A stretch of DNA of 25,408 nt. It comes from Bacteroidales bacterium UBA1769 (GTDB lineage: Bacteria; Bacteroidota; Bacteroidia; Bacteroidales; UBA932). The position numbers were made by a program, and so were the translations under genes. This document shows positions 7,488-16,695 of this stretch, one piece after another. Below the pieces are notes generated by a model. It searched no databases. It saw only the letters and a list, made by a program, of their open reading frames with translations, and was not told where the DNA came from. Where the stretch lies: the NCBI GenBank assembly GCA_002314725.1, contig DCGV01000109.1:1-25408 (forward strand). The letters run 5' to 3'. Each line of letters opens with the position of its first letter. Positions within the stretch are counted from its first letter, which is position 1.

Positions 7488-7515
7488 AAGAAATGATAAG
7501 AATAATTCTTTTACA

Positions 7516-9288
7516 TTATACTAGTTCTATTAAATTTTTATTCGGCGACTCTATCGAATCTGTGCAGGTTCTCTCGTTATATGGTATATAACAGCTTTGT
7601 TCTTTATCCAATTCCTCAAGGTATTTTTTTACTCTGGAATCCATTAGAGGGTATTGGATAATATCTTTATCAGCAATGACAAAGGTATGTCTTACAGCTC
7701 TGCTTGTCGCAACATTGAATAATCGGGCCTCAAGGCTTCTGTTCATTGATGCATTCGGAATTACGAATATTGTGACATCTGCAGTTAATCCCTGAATTCT
7801 TGCAACTGTTTCAATCGTAATATCTGAGTGACCCATTCTGATTGATCCGAATATCGCTTTCTGCAAGGCTTTGGAAGTCTTGACCATACAGGTTAACACT
7901 GCAATTTTCAATCCTTTGTTCTCAAGAATCTTCAAAACGATGGACTTAGCCAATGCTATCCCGGAAGAAGGAGTTATATCACCAACTTTCATGTCTGTCT
8001 TTACTAGACAAGGCCCTTCTTTTAGGTCAAAGCCAGGAAGAGGAATGAATTGTGTTGCTGAAGATTTCAAATTGCCATTGTAGAATATCGATGTGTATCC
8101 AGCAGCTCGCGGTGACAACCTTCTCGTTTCAAGAAGCTGATAGATAGGGAAGGAGGAAGATTCGACAATCGTTTGAAGTCCATAAACCAGCCCGGAGTAT
8201 TTTCGCCGCCTGATTCTGTCTTCATTGATTGCGGTTACAGATGACAACTGATGGATGTCTCCAATCCAAAGACTTTTCCTGCCTAGAGCTTTTGATACGG
8301 CAAACATACCTAATAAAGCCTGACTGGCTTCGTCCATAACAACATAATCAAAAGGAGGAGTACTGTTGACGTCTTTGGCCAGACTGCTCGTAATGAAAAA
8401 AGTTCCGAGCTCTATGCAGCCGGGTTTGGGAGTCAGCGATTTTTCGGATTGCAGATCTTTGCACTCCTGGGCTTCGTCTGTCGTAAGATTTGTTTTGAAA
8501 ACCCTGTGTTCTGACAGAAGACCTTTCATGGACGGTTTCAATGCTATCTCCATCAGCGCCCTGTTTGTCATAGCCGTAACTAGCACAGTCTTGCCTTGTT
8601 CTGCCAGTGTCCTGCAAATTTCTGCAATAAGATAGGTCTTGCCAGTTCCGGGAGGGCCTTGCAGGATTACATTGTCGGAAAGATTAAGCTGAGTGAGAAG
8701 GAAGCCTGGGATGTTTTTGGACTGATCCAGCAGAACCGGCTCCCAATTCGATACCATATAATCATTATCAAGTATAGATGATATGTTGGCATTGCCAGCG
8801 TTCTTGACGACTTCCTGCAGATTGGCTACATATTCGAAAGGTGGCTTGTTGGGTCCCAATACAAGGATTGCTTTGGGAAATTCCATTATATACTGGGCAA
8901 ACTCCATACTCAAGCCTCGGAATCCGACCAGACTGTATTTCGGGTTGTCACTGGGGGATTGCCATATACAAACGACTTCAGTATAGTCTGTTTTATTCCG
9001 TATCAGGTCTCCGTACGTCATTTCTCCCCAAGACCTGAAATCCGAGAATTTCCGAGGCAAGGAAATACAATAGAGATATTCTCCCTTGCGAGGCAGCGGT
9101 CTGTCGTTGGACATCATAAGAATCATCTCGCCGTTTTCCTTGATGGAAAGAAACATCGCTACAAACAGTTCGCCGGTTTCATGTAGAAGATAAGAGGCAG
9201 AGGTTCCAACCTTACGGTTGAAAGCCTCTGTCTGTGCTGTCAATTCTTCTTCGAGGAATTGCCAGTGAATTTTTCTGCTGTATTGCAT
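7516..9288 (-). CDS. UPF1/Dna2-like superfamily 1 helicase, 590 aa
   Basis: This is an ATP-dependent nucleic-acid motor. All the SF1B motifs are present: Walker A GPPGTGKT (211-218), motif Ia TAMTNRAL (238-245), Walker B VMDEAS (317-322), motif III GDIHQL (343-348), motif IV ETRRLSP (387-393), motif V ARIQGLTADVTIFV (496-509) and motif VI FNVATSRA (524-531). DEAS rather than DEAQ, and ARIQG, are typical of the UPF1/Dna2/SMUBP branch. The first ~190 residues are a strand-rich domain of unknown role, as in UPF1-like proteins with N-terminal accessory domains. I see no fused nuclease. It is the last gene of the operon, 10 bases after the GHKL ATPase gene, so the two products probably work together, perhaps as motor and ATP-driven clamp or switch. 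Confidence 0.9.
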   Translation of the reverse strand: MQYSRKIHWQFLEEELTAQTEAFNRKVGTSASYLLHETGELFVAMFLSIKENGEMILMMSNDRPLPRKGEYLYCISLPRKFSDFRSWGEMTYGDLIRNKTDYTEVVCIWQSPSDNPKYSLVGFRGLSMEFAQYIMEFPKAILVLGPNKPPFEYVANLQEVVKNAGNANISSILDNDYMVSNWEPVLLDQSKNIPGFLLTQLNLSDNVILQGPPGTGKTYLIAEICRTLAEQGKTVLVTAMTNRALMEIALKPSMKGLLSEHRVFKTNLTTDEAQECKDLQSEKSLTPKPGCIELGTFFITSSLAKDVNSTPPFDYVVMDEASQALLGMFAVSKALGRKSLWIGDIHQLSSVTAINEDRIRRRKYSGLVYGLQTIVESSSFPIYQLLETRRLSPRAAGYTSIFYNGNLKSSATQFIPLPGFDLKEGPCLVKTDMKVGDITPSSGIALAKSIVLKILENKGLKIAVLTCMVKTSKALQKAIFGSIRMGHSDITIETVARIQGLTADVTIFVIPNASMNRSLEARLFNVATSRAVRHTFVIADKDIIQYPLMDSRVKKYLEELDKEQSCYIPYNERTCTDSIESPNKNLIELV

Positions 9289-9298
9289 ACACTGTAGA

Positions 9299-12200
9299 TT
9301 AAAGCAGGTCTTCTGTGCCTACAGCTGGTGCCTCGCTGTGATCCCGGGTCTCAAAACACAGGTCGGTCAAGGCATCAACCTGTGTATACTGCTTGGGAAT
9401 AAGATGTCCGAAATTGAACTGCACATTGGTGAAGTAATGCAAGAGACGGGCAAAATCGCCGATTCTGTGTGCTTTGTCCAGATTTCCGATATTGAAACTG
9501 AATGAAAGCTTGTCCTGGGACTGGAGCAGATCCTGCAATTTAAGGCAGCATACATTTCCTCCTCCCGTGTGAACTGCCAACATGCTGTTCGGCTTGATAA
9601 GCTGCATCCATTGGTTGGCACTTAACAGGAAGGATGCATCCGAGCACTTGTGGCTCTTGACGACTAGCGGATACTCAATTCCGTCTTTCATTACGCCATC
9701 GATGGTGGAATAATAGTTGTCGCAGTTATCCTGTGTATAGACAAAACCTTGCTTGGTAAGACATCCCTTGACGGCCTGCTGAGCTTCGAGGTTGGCGGCA
9801 ATCATTTCTTCTTGCGACAGACTGCAATCGGCTTCAGTACCGATTTCAAGTACATCACTATTGGTCATGCCTGCCAATTTGCGACGCAGGTAATCATTCT
9901 CTGCTTGCAGTTTCTGTGCTTGCAACTCCATCTCTGCAATGACATCAGCTCCCTTGTCAAGAAACTTCTCCTGGGTATCAGGACTCAGTTTTTCGAAACG
10001 CTTTTTGATTTTTTGAACTTTCTGACGGTCATCGGCCGTCCATACGATATTCAGGACAACGTCACTGTACTTGGCTTCCATCAGTGGGAACAGATGCTTG
10101 AACTCAGCATCCGAATAATGATGATGGAGATCCTCAACAATGATTGATACACCATTCTTATAATTGTCCTCAGGAGAAGAAGCCTGTTCCGGATAACCCT
10201 CCATTACCTTTTTGTCGAGCTTGCCATAAGCACTTTCTATATCGTAAACCTTGTCAGGAGTGGGAACAATTTCAGTGTTCGCCAGAACGTTCTTGAAATG
10301 CTCATCCTCTCCAAGAATGAGCTCGCTTGCATTCTTGGCATCTTCCAGAATTGAACCATTATCCGACATCAGGGAAGACAACTTTTTGAACTTCCCATTC
10401 TGATTGGGAACAATAGAGAGCTCTTTGTACGTGAGATTCACCTGGATCAAGTATGAATATAACTTGTTCAAGGCCGCAATCGAGGCTGCCATATTGCCAT
10501 CCATTCGCTTGTTGTAATCCTCAAGATTTCCGGCTTCTTCGATGACATTGATGATATTGTCTCGAATCAGTTCACTGGCCGTTACCCAAAGGGTTTCTGC
10601 TGAGAGGTTGATCTGTGCATGGGAATCATTGCCAGAACATTCTGTCGGGAAATGCAGCTTTGCAAGATCCCAGATAAGGTATTGTTGGCGATAGAGACCA
10701 GAGTTCTGGTTCATTGGCATAATGCTGAGAATGAACAATGCTACATTGTCACAAGGATGTTTCTTAAGACAGGTGTCAATAGTGGTAGCTGCAGAATCCG
10801 CATTGATGCCTCGTGTTATACCGATTAAGTGTCCGTCAATGTCGCTATGCAAGAGCTCCGATTTCAGGTCAACACCAATCTCTTTGAAGATTTCGTGCTT
10901 CAAAACAGAAGGGACATTCAGGTCAATATCAAGTTCCGGACGTTTGTGGAACTTGCCATTCTGGTCTGGAACAATCTCATATTTGTCAAATGACAGTGAT
11001 ACGAGATTGGCGAGACTCTTCAGGGTTGTGTTAAGCCATGTCGTACCGAGATTGTTCGGTAGGGCTTTGACGTGGCCGTATGCCTCAAGTTCCCCCATAA
11101 TTACCTGGATAATCCAAGTGTCTGCCGATTCCCAGGCTGTCTTCAGAATATGGTTTTCTTGAAGAATAGTGCCTGGATTGAACAACTCCGCATGAAGCCC
11201 ATTCAACATGTGCCAGATACTATGGCGCAAGCTGTCAAAGCCGGCATCCCATACATTCTCAGTCTGGAATACGCAGAACAGGGGTGCGACTTTATGAAAT
11301 TTGACGTCATCACTAATTTCTCGATTCTCAAGGATGTCCTTGACAAGTCGGTTCATCAAAGCGGAATACTTGGTGGAATTGCACTCGTGAGGAAGTTCAA
11401 TTGCAGTGATGTCCTCATGCAGGAGATGTTCCCGAAGGTCATAGCCAAGCTGGCTGACAATATCCAGGACAACCTCTGACACGCCACGATTCATTAGAAA
11501 ATTTTCTTCGTCAAAGGATTTGAGATCTCCATACATGTTAGGAATCAACGCATAATCAACCAGGTTCTGTGCATCATCCTCTTTGGCCAGGGTCAGGAAA
11601 CCGTTGTACCATTTTTTGAGTGCCTCACCCGAAAGAACCAGTTTGCCCCAGTTGCCGAATGATGATACATCCTCACACAGTTCCTTGATAGTCCAGATCG
11701 TCAACCCTTTCCAGGCACGTGTGCTCCATTCCTTCTGACTGGCAGCATCAATGAGCTTGTCTGGATAAACGGATTTCAAAAGTGAATAAAGTGCACCTTC
11801 GGTTTCATCCTTGGATTCCTTCGCTTCTTTGACAAAGATGACTTCTTCGATCTTCTTGAGGCCGCTTGAATTGAAAATCTTGACAATAGGATATGATTCA
11901 AGTGTTGAACGGTATTTCTTGGTAACTTGCTCGAAATACCATTCGTCATCAAGATCCTTGAACTTCTTCACGCTCTTGAGTCCGTCTGCAAGGTAATAGA
12001 GATTACCGTACTCAGTTTCTGAAAGGAACGAGACGAGCTTGTCGAACAGAATGGTAATATCTCCATAAACCAGTCGATTGATACCGCACTCGGAAATTAC
12101 AGTTTCAGTATAGCTTTCCTCTGTGAGTTCGTCAATTACTGTATGCTCGGTAGTCTCGTTGCCAACAAGGACAAGGCGTTGACGTTCTGAATCGGGTTCA

Positions 12201-13192
12201 AAGTCCAGGCAGTTGATGAATACAGGCTCGTGGATCTGTTCCTCAGTTCCAACGAGAGGCAGAGCACAATAAAGATGGGTCGTGCTCTCGTTACCGGAAA
12301 CTATATTGTTATCAGAGTCAACCTCCACTGCCATGGTGAGACGAATGTCGCGAGAAGCCTTGTAGCGCTCTGTAAGCTGGTCGCTATGATTGCAAGAGGA
12401 TACATAAACGAAACTGCGGACAGTTACGGAATCGGGACGATGAATAGAGAACGAAGCCTTCTCTACGCCTTCTGCAAGCATTTCCACAGGATGACGCTCT
12501 ATATAGACAACATTCCCATGATCGTTCAGTCTGACCGTGTTGAGCTGAGGACAGAACAGCATGGTCTGGGCGATGTTGTCATAGAAGTTCTGGATACCCA
12601 GTCTGGCCGCCTCCTTACCGGAATCGGTCTTGATCTCATAGGTATAGGTAGTCCATCCATAGGTCTCCTCATAGAACTTGAGACTTTGGTTCATGCGCTT
12701 GATGCCATCAAGAAGTTCGCGATCCAGCAAACCATCACGATACATGGTGACGCTGAAACCGCAAGCCTCCTGGCAGGTGTCGTCCTTAAACATGTCTCCT
12801 TCGATTGAAACAATCTTGGAGAGGCAGTGTGTGGTAAGAAAACCGGTGCCAAAACGGCCAGTACTCTGGGTATTGTCCTTGTCCTGGCTGTACTTGTAAA
12901 GAAGTCCCAGCTGAGCTTTGGGTGTGAATGGGTCTCCATTATGCTTGAATACGACATGCTCATCAGTAACTTCAATCATAACATCTACCGTGTCACGATT
13001 GGGATTATTGGCAATGCTGTCCTTCGCATTCTGGATAAGTTCCCATACCCAACGGCGCATGTCATTGACACTGGGCTGGTTGAGTTGGCGAAGACGGTCC
13101 TTGACATTGCTAAGGTACATTCTGTTCAGGAGGTCTCCGGTTGCCTGATCATAGGCTTTTGGCGGTGCCGCCATGATTGTTTTGGTGTTCAT
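9299..13192 (-). CDS. Sacsin/NOV-like GHKL ATPase with DUF3883-like C-terminus, 1297 aa
   Basis: The N-terminal ~130 residues form a GHKL (Hsp90/MutL-type) ATP-binding fold of the sacsin/NO VEIN branch: N-box ELIQNAKDS (51-59), G1 region FKHNGDPFT (82-90) and G2 STGRFGTGF (110-118). The middle 900 residues are unknown to me. A coiled coil (about 1075-1110, AEMELQAQKLQAENDYLRRK) precedes a C-terminal domain (about 1130-1250) resembling DUF3883, with YPLVVKSHK and FLLSANQW. DUF3883 often has an acid in 'EVK'; here it is V, so nuclease activity should not be assumed. GHKL proteins of this type occur in phage-defence loci as ATP-dependent sensors or scaffolds. The gene begins at an ATG 82 bases after the coiled-coil gene and ends 10 bases before the UPF1-like helicase. 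Confidence 0.8.
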   Translation of the reverse strand: MNTKTIMAAPPKAYDQATGDLLNRMYLSNVKDRLRQLNQPSVNDMRRWVWELIQNAKDSIANNPNRDTVDVMIEVTDEHVVFKHNGDPFTPKAQLGLLYKYSQDKDNTQSTGRFGTGFLTTHCLSKIVSIEGDMFKDDTCQEACGFSVTMYRDGLLDRELLDGIKRMNQSLKFYEETYGWTTYTYEIKTDSGKEAARLGIQNFYDNIAQTMLFCPQLNTVRLNDHGNVVYIERHPVEMLAEGVEKASFSIHRPDSVTVRSFVYVSSCNHSDQLTERYKASRDIRLTMAVEVDSDNNIVSGNESTTHLYCALPLVGTEEQIHEPVFINCLDFEPDSERQRLVLVGNETTEHTVIDELTEESYTETVISECGINRLVYGDITILFDKLVSFLSETEYGNLYYLADGLKSVKKFKDLDDEWYFEQVTKKYRSTLESYPIVKIFNSSGLKKIEEVIFVKEAKESKDETEGALYSLLKSVYPDKLIDAASQKEWSTRAWKGLTIWTIKELCEDVSSFGNWGKLVLSGEALKKWYNGFLTLAKEDDAQNLVDYALIPNMYGDLKSFDEENFLMNRGVSEVVLDIVSQLGYDLREHLLHEDITAIELPHECNSTKYSALMNRLVKDILENREISDDVKFHKVAPLFCVFQTENVWDAGFDSLRHSIWHMLNGLHAELFNPGTILQENHILKTAWESADTWIIQVIMGELEAYGHVKALPNNLGTTWLNTTLKSLANLVSLSFDKYEIVPDQNGKFHKRPELDIDLNVPSVLKHEIFKEIGVDLKSELLHSDIDGHLIGITRGINADSAATTIDTCLKKHPCDNVALFILSIMPMNQNSGLYRQQYLIWDLAKLHFPTECSGNDSHAQINLSAETLWVTASELIRDNIINVIEEAGNLEDYNKRMDGNMAASIAALNKLYSYLIQVNLTYKELSIVPNQNGKFKKLSSLMSDNGSILEDAKNASELILGEDEHFKNVLANTEIVPTPDKVYDIESAYGKLDKKVMEGYPEQASSPEDNYKNGVSIIVEDLHHHYSDAEFKHLFPLMEAKYSDVVLNIVWTADDRQKVQKIKKRFEKLSPDTQEKFLDKGADVIAEMELQAQKLQAENDYLRRKLAGMTNSDVLEIGTEADCSLSQEEMIAANLEAQQAVKGCLTKQGFVYTQDNCDNYYSTIDGVMKDGIEYPLVVKSHKCSDASFLLSANQWMQLIKPNSMLAVHTGGGNVCCLKLQDLLQSQDKLSFSFNIGNLDKAHRIGDFARLLHYFTNVQFNFGHLIPKQYTQVDALTDLCFETRDHSEAPAVGTEDLL

Positions 13193-13274
13193 CCTTTTTG
13201 ATGTTTATTTGAATATAGTTTTTACTGATGATCAATTAAGATAAAGACTTGGTTCTCGGTAGGAGCGACTCTTG

Positions 13275-15038
13275 TTATTGTCTGATGATGGAATTTGTCT
13301 TCTGGAGATATTCGTCGATCTGGATGGAAATATCATCATCCTGGTAGATAACGTTAGTGAAGGTCTTAGGCAATGAAGCAAAGCCAAGACAAGCACCCCA
13401 GAGCATAAAGCCAAAAGCTTTCTGCGTATATTTCTTGTGCAGGATATATCGTTCCATCTGTTCAAATCCAAAAGGTTTTACATAGAAAGCTATGATGGAT
13501 TGGAAAACGGGAAGATTCTCAGGAATGCTGAAAACGGAACAGCGTTGGTTCTTATAGCACCAGAACTCTCGGAGACACTTCATGATTGCCATGCCCTCCT
13601 CCGTTGTAGCTGATGGATAATCCTTGAAGATCTTTGCCGTCTCAACAATCAGATTGAGGATAAGAGCATCGGAAATCTGATCTTTAGGAGGATTGGCAAC
13701 CAGGTACTGCAAGGCAATATTCAGGTAGTCAACTTCTGCGGCACTTGCTCCATCCACCTTGACACTGATGTTTCCATCTGCGGTGATGACTATATTGCTC
13801 AGATCAACATTGTTGAGAACTTCGGTGTCATTTACTTTCTTGATCAGGTCATTCATTATATCGCTGATGCGGGTAAATATACCAATTATGACATTGTCGT
13901 ATTGGGTATTGCCGCTGTTCAGTTCTGCAATTCTCATATCGATCTCCTTGATACGGAATATCAGGGACTGGTACTCGCTATGAGTTTCCTCGAACTGACT
14001 GATCTCTTTTTTCAACCAGGATTTGCGTTCGTATTCGGCTGATCCTTTTTTGAAATACACTCTGTCTTTGCCAAGACGTTTGCCATTCAGACGCTCCTGA
14101 TCCTTGATAGCCTGCAATTCTGAACGGAGACCTGCAATATTGCAATCGACCTCCATCTGGAAAACCTCTTCCTCAATTTTCTTCTTCTCCTCTTTGAGCT
14201 GGTTTTCTTTGACGGAAAGATTGGAACCCTTAAACTGGGCAAGAGTCTTGGCTCGTTCTTCGGCAAGGCGAACGATTTCAGCGAATTGCTGAGAGATAAT
14301 ATCGAACTGGTTGGTCTTTACGCCTCTCATTCTATTGTATATAGCCTTCGCCTCCTGGATCTGAACTGAAATGGACTCAACGTCTTTTACTTTATCTCCA
14401 CTGATCATGATTGTGGTGTTCAATCCGGCAAACATGTTTTTCAGAGAAAGGAGTTGCGACTTCAGCTTCTGTTCGTCCGAATTCGAGGTAGTAAGCACTC
14501 CTCTGGCATAACTGAGGATGGCTCCCTTGAGGGTGTTGAACAGGTTGTCTTTTATGACGCTCTCCTGAAGCTCAAATGAGAACCCGTCATGATTCGCAAG
14601 CTTTGAAGCTACTTCTACAGATTTGAATCCCTTGCTGCTGACATAGAAACAATCTGCATACTTGTCGACACACTTGACATCAAGGAGAATATGAGCCTCT
14701 GCAATCAAAGAACTCATCAATTCTTCCGTTGCGAATCGAAAGGCAACCAGTCCTTTCTTGTAATAGATGGTCTTTGAGTACGTAAACAGCGTTGAATGGC
14801 TCTTTACTGGAGACAAGAACTCTTCATCGATCAGGCTGCTGTCCACCTGGATTGAATAGTCACTCTTGGTCTCTCGGGTTGAGACTACCAGGAAGTTCGA
14901 CAATTCGTGGTTCGAATCGAGAAATCTGCTGAGATTGTTACCGAAAGAACGTTCCAAATAGAAGAAATGTGGAGAAATGCTTTCAGTTACAAAAGACTCA
15001 AGCAGATTCCAGGATGTTACATTGATATAGTAGATCAT
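13275..15038 (-). CDS. Unknown coiled-coil protein, 587 aa, helicase-operon partner
   Basis: I do not recognise this protein. Three regions can be seen: an N-terminal mixed domain (1-165), a long charged segment of likely coiled coil (about 245-375, rich in E, K, Q and L, e.g. ENQLKEEKKKIEEEVFQMEV), and a C-terminal domain (about 380-587) with an aromatic- and glycine-rich patch (AFGFMLWGACLGFASLP, about 545-561). I find no Walker motifs, so it is not a complete SMC or Rad50 ATPase. It starts at an ATG two bases after the stop of the UvrD-like gene, so translation is surely coupled. Its position between a helicase and a giant GHKL ATPase suggests a structural or DNA-bridging subunit of the same complex; that is inference. 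Confidence 0.8.
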   Translation of the reverse strand: MIYYINVTSWNLLESFVTESISPHFFYLERSFGNNLSRFLDSNHELSNFLVVSTRETKSDYSIQVDSSLIDEEFLSPVKSHSTLFTYSKTIYYKKGLVAFRFATEELMSSLIAEAHILLDVKCVDKYADCFYVSSKGFKSVEVASKLANHDGFSFELQESVIKDNLFNTLKGAILSYARGVLTTSNSDEQKLKSQLLSLKNMFAGLNTTIMISGDKVKDVESISVQIQEAKAIYNRMRGVKTNQFDIISQQFAEIVRLAEERAKTLAQFKGSNLSVKENQLKEEKKKIEEEVFQMEVDCNIAGLRSELQAIKDQERLNGKRLGKDRVYFKKGSAEYERKSWLKKEISQFEETHSEYQSLIFRIKEIDMRIAELNSGNTQYDNVIIGIFTRISDIMNDLIKKVNDTEVLNNVDLSNIVITADGNISVKVDGASAAEVDYLNIALQYLVANPPKDQISDALILNLIVETAKIFKDYPSATTEEGMAIMKCLREFWCYKNQRCSVFSIPENLPVFQSIIAFYVKPFGFEQMERYILHKKYTQKAFGFMLWGACLGFASLPKTFTNVIYQDDDISIQIDEYLQKTNSIIRQ

Positions 15039-15040
15039 AA

Positions 15041-16420
15041 TTAACAGGCACTTTTAGTAGTTCCAAAAATATCGTCGAGATTAGTAGAATCAGCGACGGT
15101 CTTATCTATCTCAACAATGTCATTAGGGTCAACCTTTGACATGAATGAAGTGCGCTTGCCTGAAAAGGAGATGTACAGGTTTCGAGATGAACGTGTACAT
15201 GCAACGTAGAAGGCATTTCGAGTTGAGGTGTTTGCCGAACTGGCGAATGGGACAAACACATTGTCGAATTCAGAACCTTTGGCAGCGTAGTAAGTCAAAA
15301 TGCAGGGAAGATCATTGTTCGAGAAATCCAGTGTGTCAATAGTTCTGAATGGAACCACATTTCCCGTACGATAGTGTACCTGGGTCTGGATGCCTCTTTC
15401 AGACAGATACTTGTTGACTCTGATGACTGCCGCTTCGTCCGGAACAAGAATGGCTACATCATCGAGATCCTCCATCTGTATTCTGGTCACGATTTCCTCC
15501 AGCTCCTTGTCCTCTGAAGAATGCTTGGTGACAACAGGTTTGGGATAGTTGGGGTAATCACTGTTCCCTCCATCCTTTCTGTTGTTGCTCATGAGGTCAA
15601 CAGCCTTGTCTGAAATCTTCTCAGCCACTTTAGCTATTGCTTTTGGAAGGCGATAGTTATAGTCAAGTGACATTGTATCGTATCCGAGAGAGAAGGATAT
15701 GGCCTCCATATCGCTGCCAAAAGCATTCATCTGCTGGGCTGAGTCTCCGAACAGCGATAAGCTTTTACCTGCACGTGGCATAATCTCGCGACGGTATTTG
15801 TCAACATTGAAATCCTGAGCCTCGTCGATAATCAGGTAGTCAATCTTCTGTTCTGCCTGCTTGTACATCGTTCCGCTTGAAATGAGCTCGAAGCGATTCT
15901 CGTCGGTAATATCGAGATCACCAGTATATGAAACTTCATCAAACCAGCTGCAGCGACGGCCGAATGCACGATAGAAACGATCGGCCACCCAATCACCGAA
16001 ATCGATTCCGTAAGATGATGGCTTCTTGTCTCGAGTTCTGACGAACTTGCGAACATCCGTATCATTTACAAGATATAAGATGTCCGGGTTACATGCGAAG
16101 GCGCCGCGCTTCTCGCAATATACGTCACCTGTGAGGTCAAAACCACGATGCTGCCAAGCCCAGTCGTATGCGATTCGCTCATGGTCAAGTCCAAGTGCCT
16201 TCATGCCATAAGATACCATGCGCTTCAAGGCAATGGTAAAGATGACAATGGCATAAGTGCCTTTGTCTTTGGCCAGGCGTGCACGATGGATAGCGAGGTT
16301 GGTCTTTCCACTGCCTGCTGCACCCTTAACTACCAGATTATCCTCAATATTCTGAGTGATGATCTTTCTCTGCGAATCGTCAAGATTCGAAATGAACCAT
16401 TTTTCAAGTCTCATGATCAA
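15041..16420 (-). CDS. Compact UvrD-like superfamily 1 helicase, 459 aa
   Basis: This is an ATP-dependent DNA helicase or translocase of the UvrD/Rep class. Visible motifs are a Q-motif-like DDSQRKII (14-21), Walker A GAAGSGKT (33-40), Walker B YLIIDEAQD (195-203), motif III GDSAQQ (225-230), motif IV NYRLP (255-259), motif V AAKGSEFDNV (379-388) and motif VI FYVACTR (404-410). At 459 aa it is far shorter than UvrD (about 720 aa), so the 1B/2B accessory domains are reduced. No TOPRIM, OLD or PD-(D/E)xK domain is fused or adjacent, which argues against Gabija. It is the first gene of the four-gene operon and starts at an ATG about 65 bases downstream of a promoter-like TATCTTTG box. The minimal core suggests a partner-dependent motor. 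Confidence 0.88.
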   Translation of the reverse strand: MIMRLEKWFISNLDDSQRKIITQNIEDNLVVKGAAGSGKTNLAIHRARLAKDKGTYAIVIFTIALKRMVSYGMKALGLDHERIAYDWAWQHRGFDLTGDVYCEKRGAFACNPDILYLVNDTDVRKFVRTRDKKPSSYGIDFGDWVADRFYRAFGRRCSWFDEVSYTGDLDITDENRFELISSGTMYKQAEQKIDYLIIDEAQDFNVDKYRREIMPRAGKSLSLFGDSAQQMNAFGSDMEAISFSLGYDTMSLDYNYRLPKAIAKVAEKISDKAVDLMSNNRKDGGNSDYPNYPKPVVTKHSSEDKELEEIVTRIQMEDLDDVAILVPDEAAVIRVNKYLSERGIQTQVHYRTGNVVPFRTIDTLDFSNNDLPCILTYYAAKGSEFDNVFVPFASSANTSTRNAFYVACTRSSRNLYISFSGKRTSFMSKVDPNDIVEIDKTVADSTNLDDIFGTTKSAC

Positions 16421-16484
16421 TAATGTTATAAGTGTTTTACAAATTCATATAGTTTGTTTTGGATTTCGTTTCGATTTCCGAGTG

Positions 16485-16515
16485 CAAAGATAGAGGAAAA
16501 AATAAGCAGCTCCAA
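16485..16515 (-). promoter_or_regulatory. Probable promoter of the two-helicase operon
   Basis: TATCTTTG (minus strand, 16492-16485) fits the Bacteroidetes -7 box TAnnTTTG. TTGG at 16515-16512, 19 bases upstream, is a one-mismatch -33 box. The predicted leader to the ATG at 16420 is about 60 bases. The rest of 16421-16695 is AT-rich, with a GGGAAATTTCCC palindrome (16564-16575) and no gene. Confidence 0.5.
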
Positions 16516-16695
16516 CCTTTTTTTTCTGGAAGTTCAGGGAGCGTAAAACCTCTTTTTTCTTTTGGGAAATTTCCCATTTCACAAGCGTTTCCCTTTATTT
16601 TTTACCCTATCTTCGCATGTCGATTTTTATATAAACGAACCTAACTGAGGGTTGAGAAAAAGAAAAATGGCAAAAGCCAAACTACCTGTTTTGAA

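Noticed and set aside
9749..12808. Plus-strand open frames of 130-190 codons (9749-10147, 11072-11479, 12230-12808)
   Set aside because: They lie wholly antisense to the 1297-aa GHKL gene, overlap one another's region in different frames and show no protein-like motifs, so they are shadows of the real gene.
9299..13192. Degenerate G1 motif (HNGD instead of DxGxG) suggesting a dead ATPase
   Set aside because: As I know the sacsin/NOV-type GHKL families, HNG at this position is common, and the N-box and G2 motif are intact.
15041..16420. Gabija (UvrD-like GajB) as the identity of the helicase operon
   Set aside because: There is no OLD/TOPRIM nuclease (GajA) gene next to it, and the other three partners do not fit.
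16608..16615. Plus-strand promoter-like TATCTTCG in the 16421-16695 gap, possibly for a small RNA
   Set aside because: It misses the -7 consensus by one base, has no TTTG box 19 bases upstream, and no plus-strand gene or stable structure follows.
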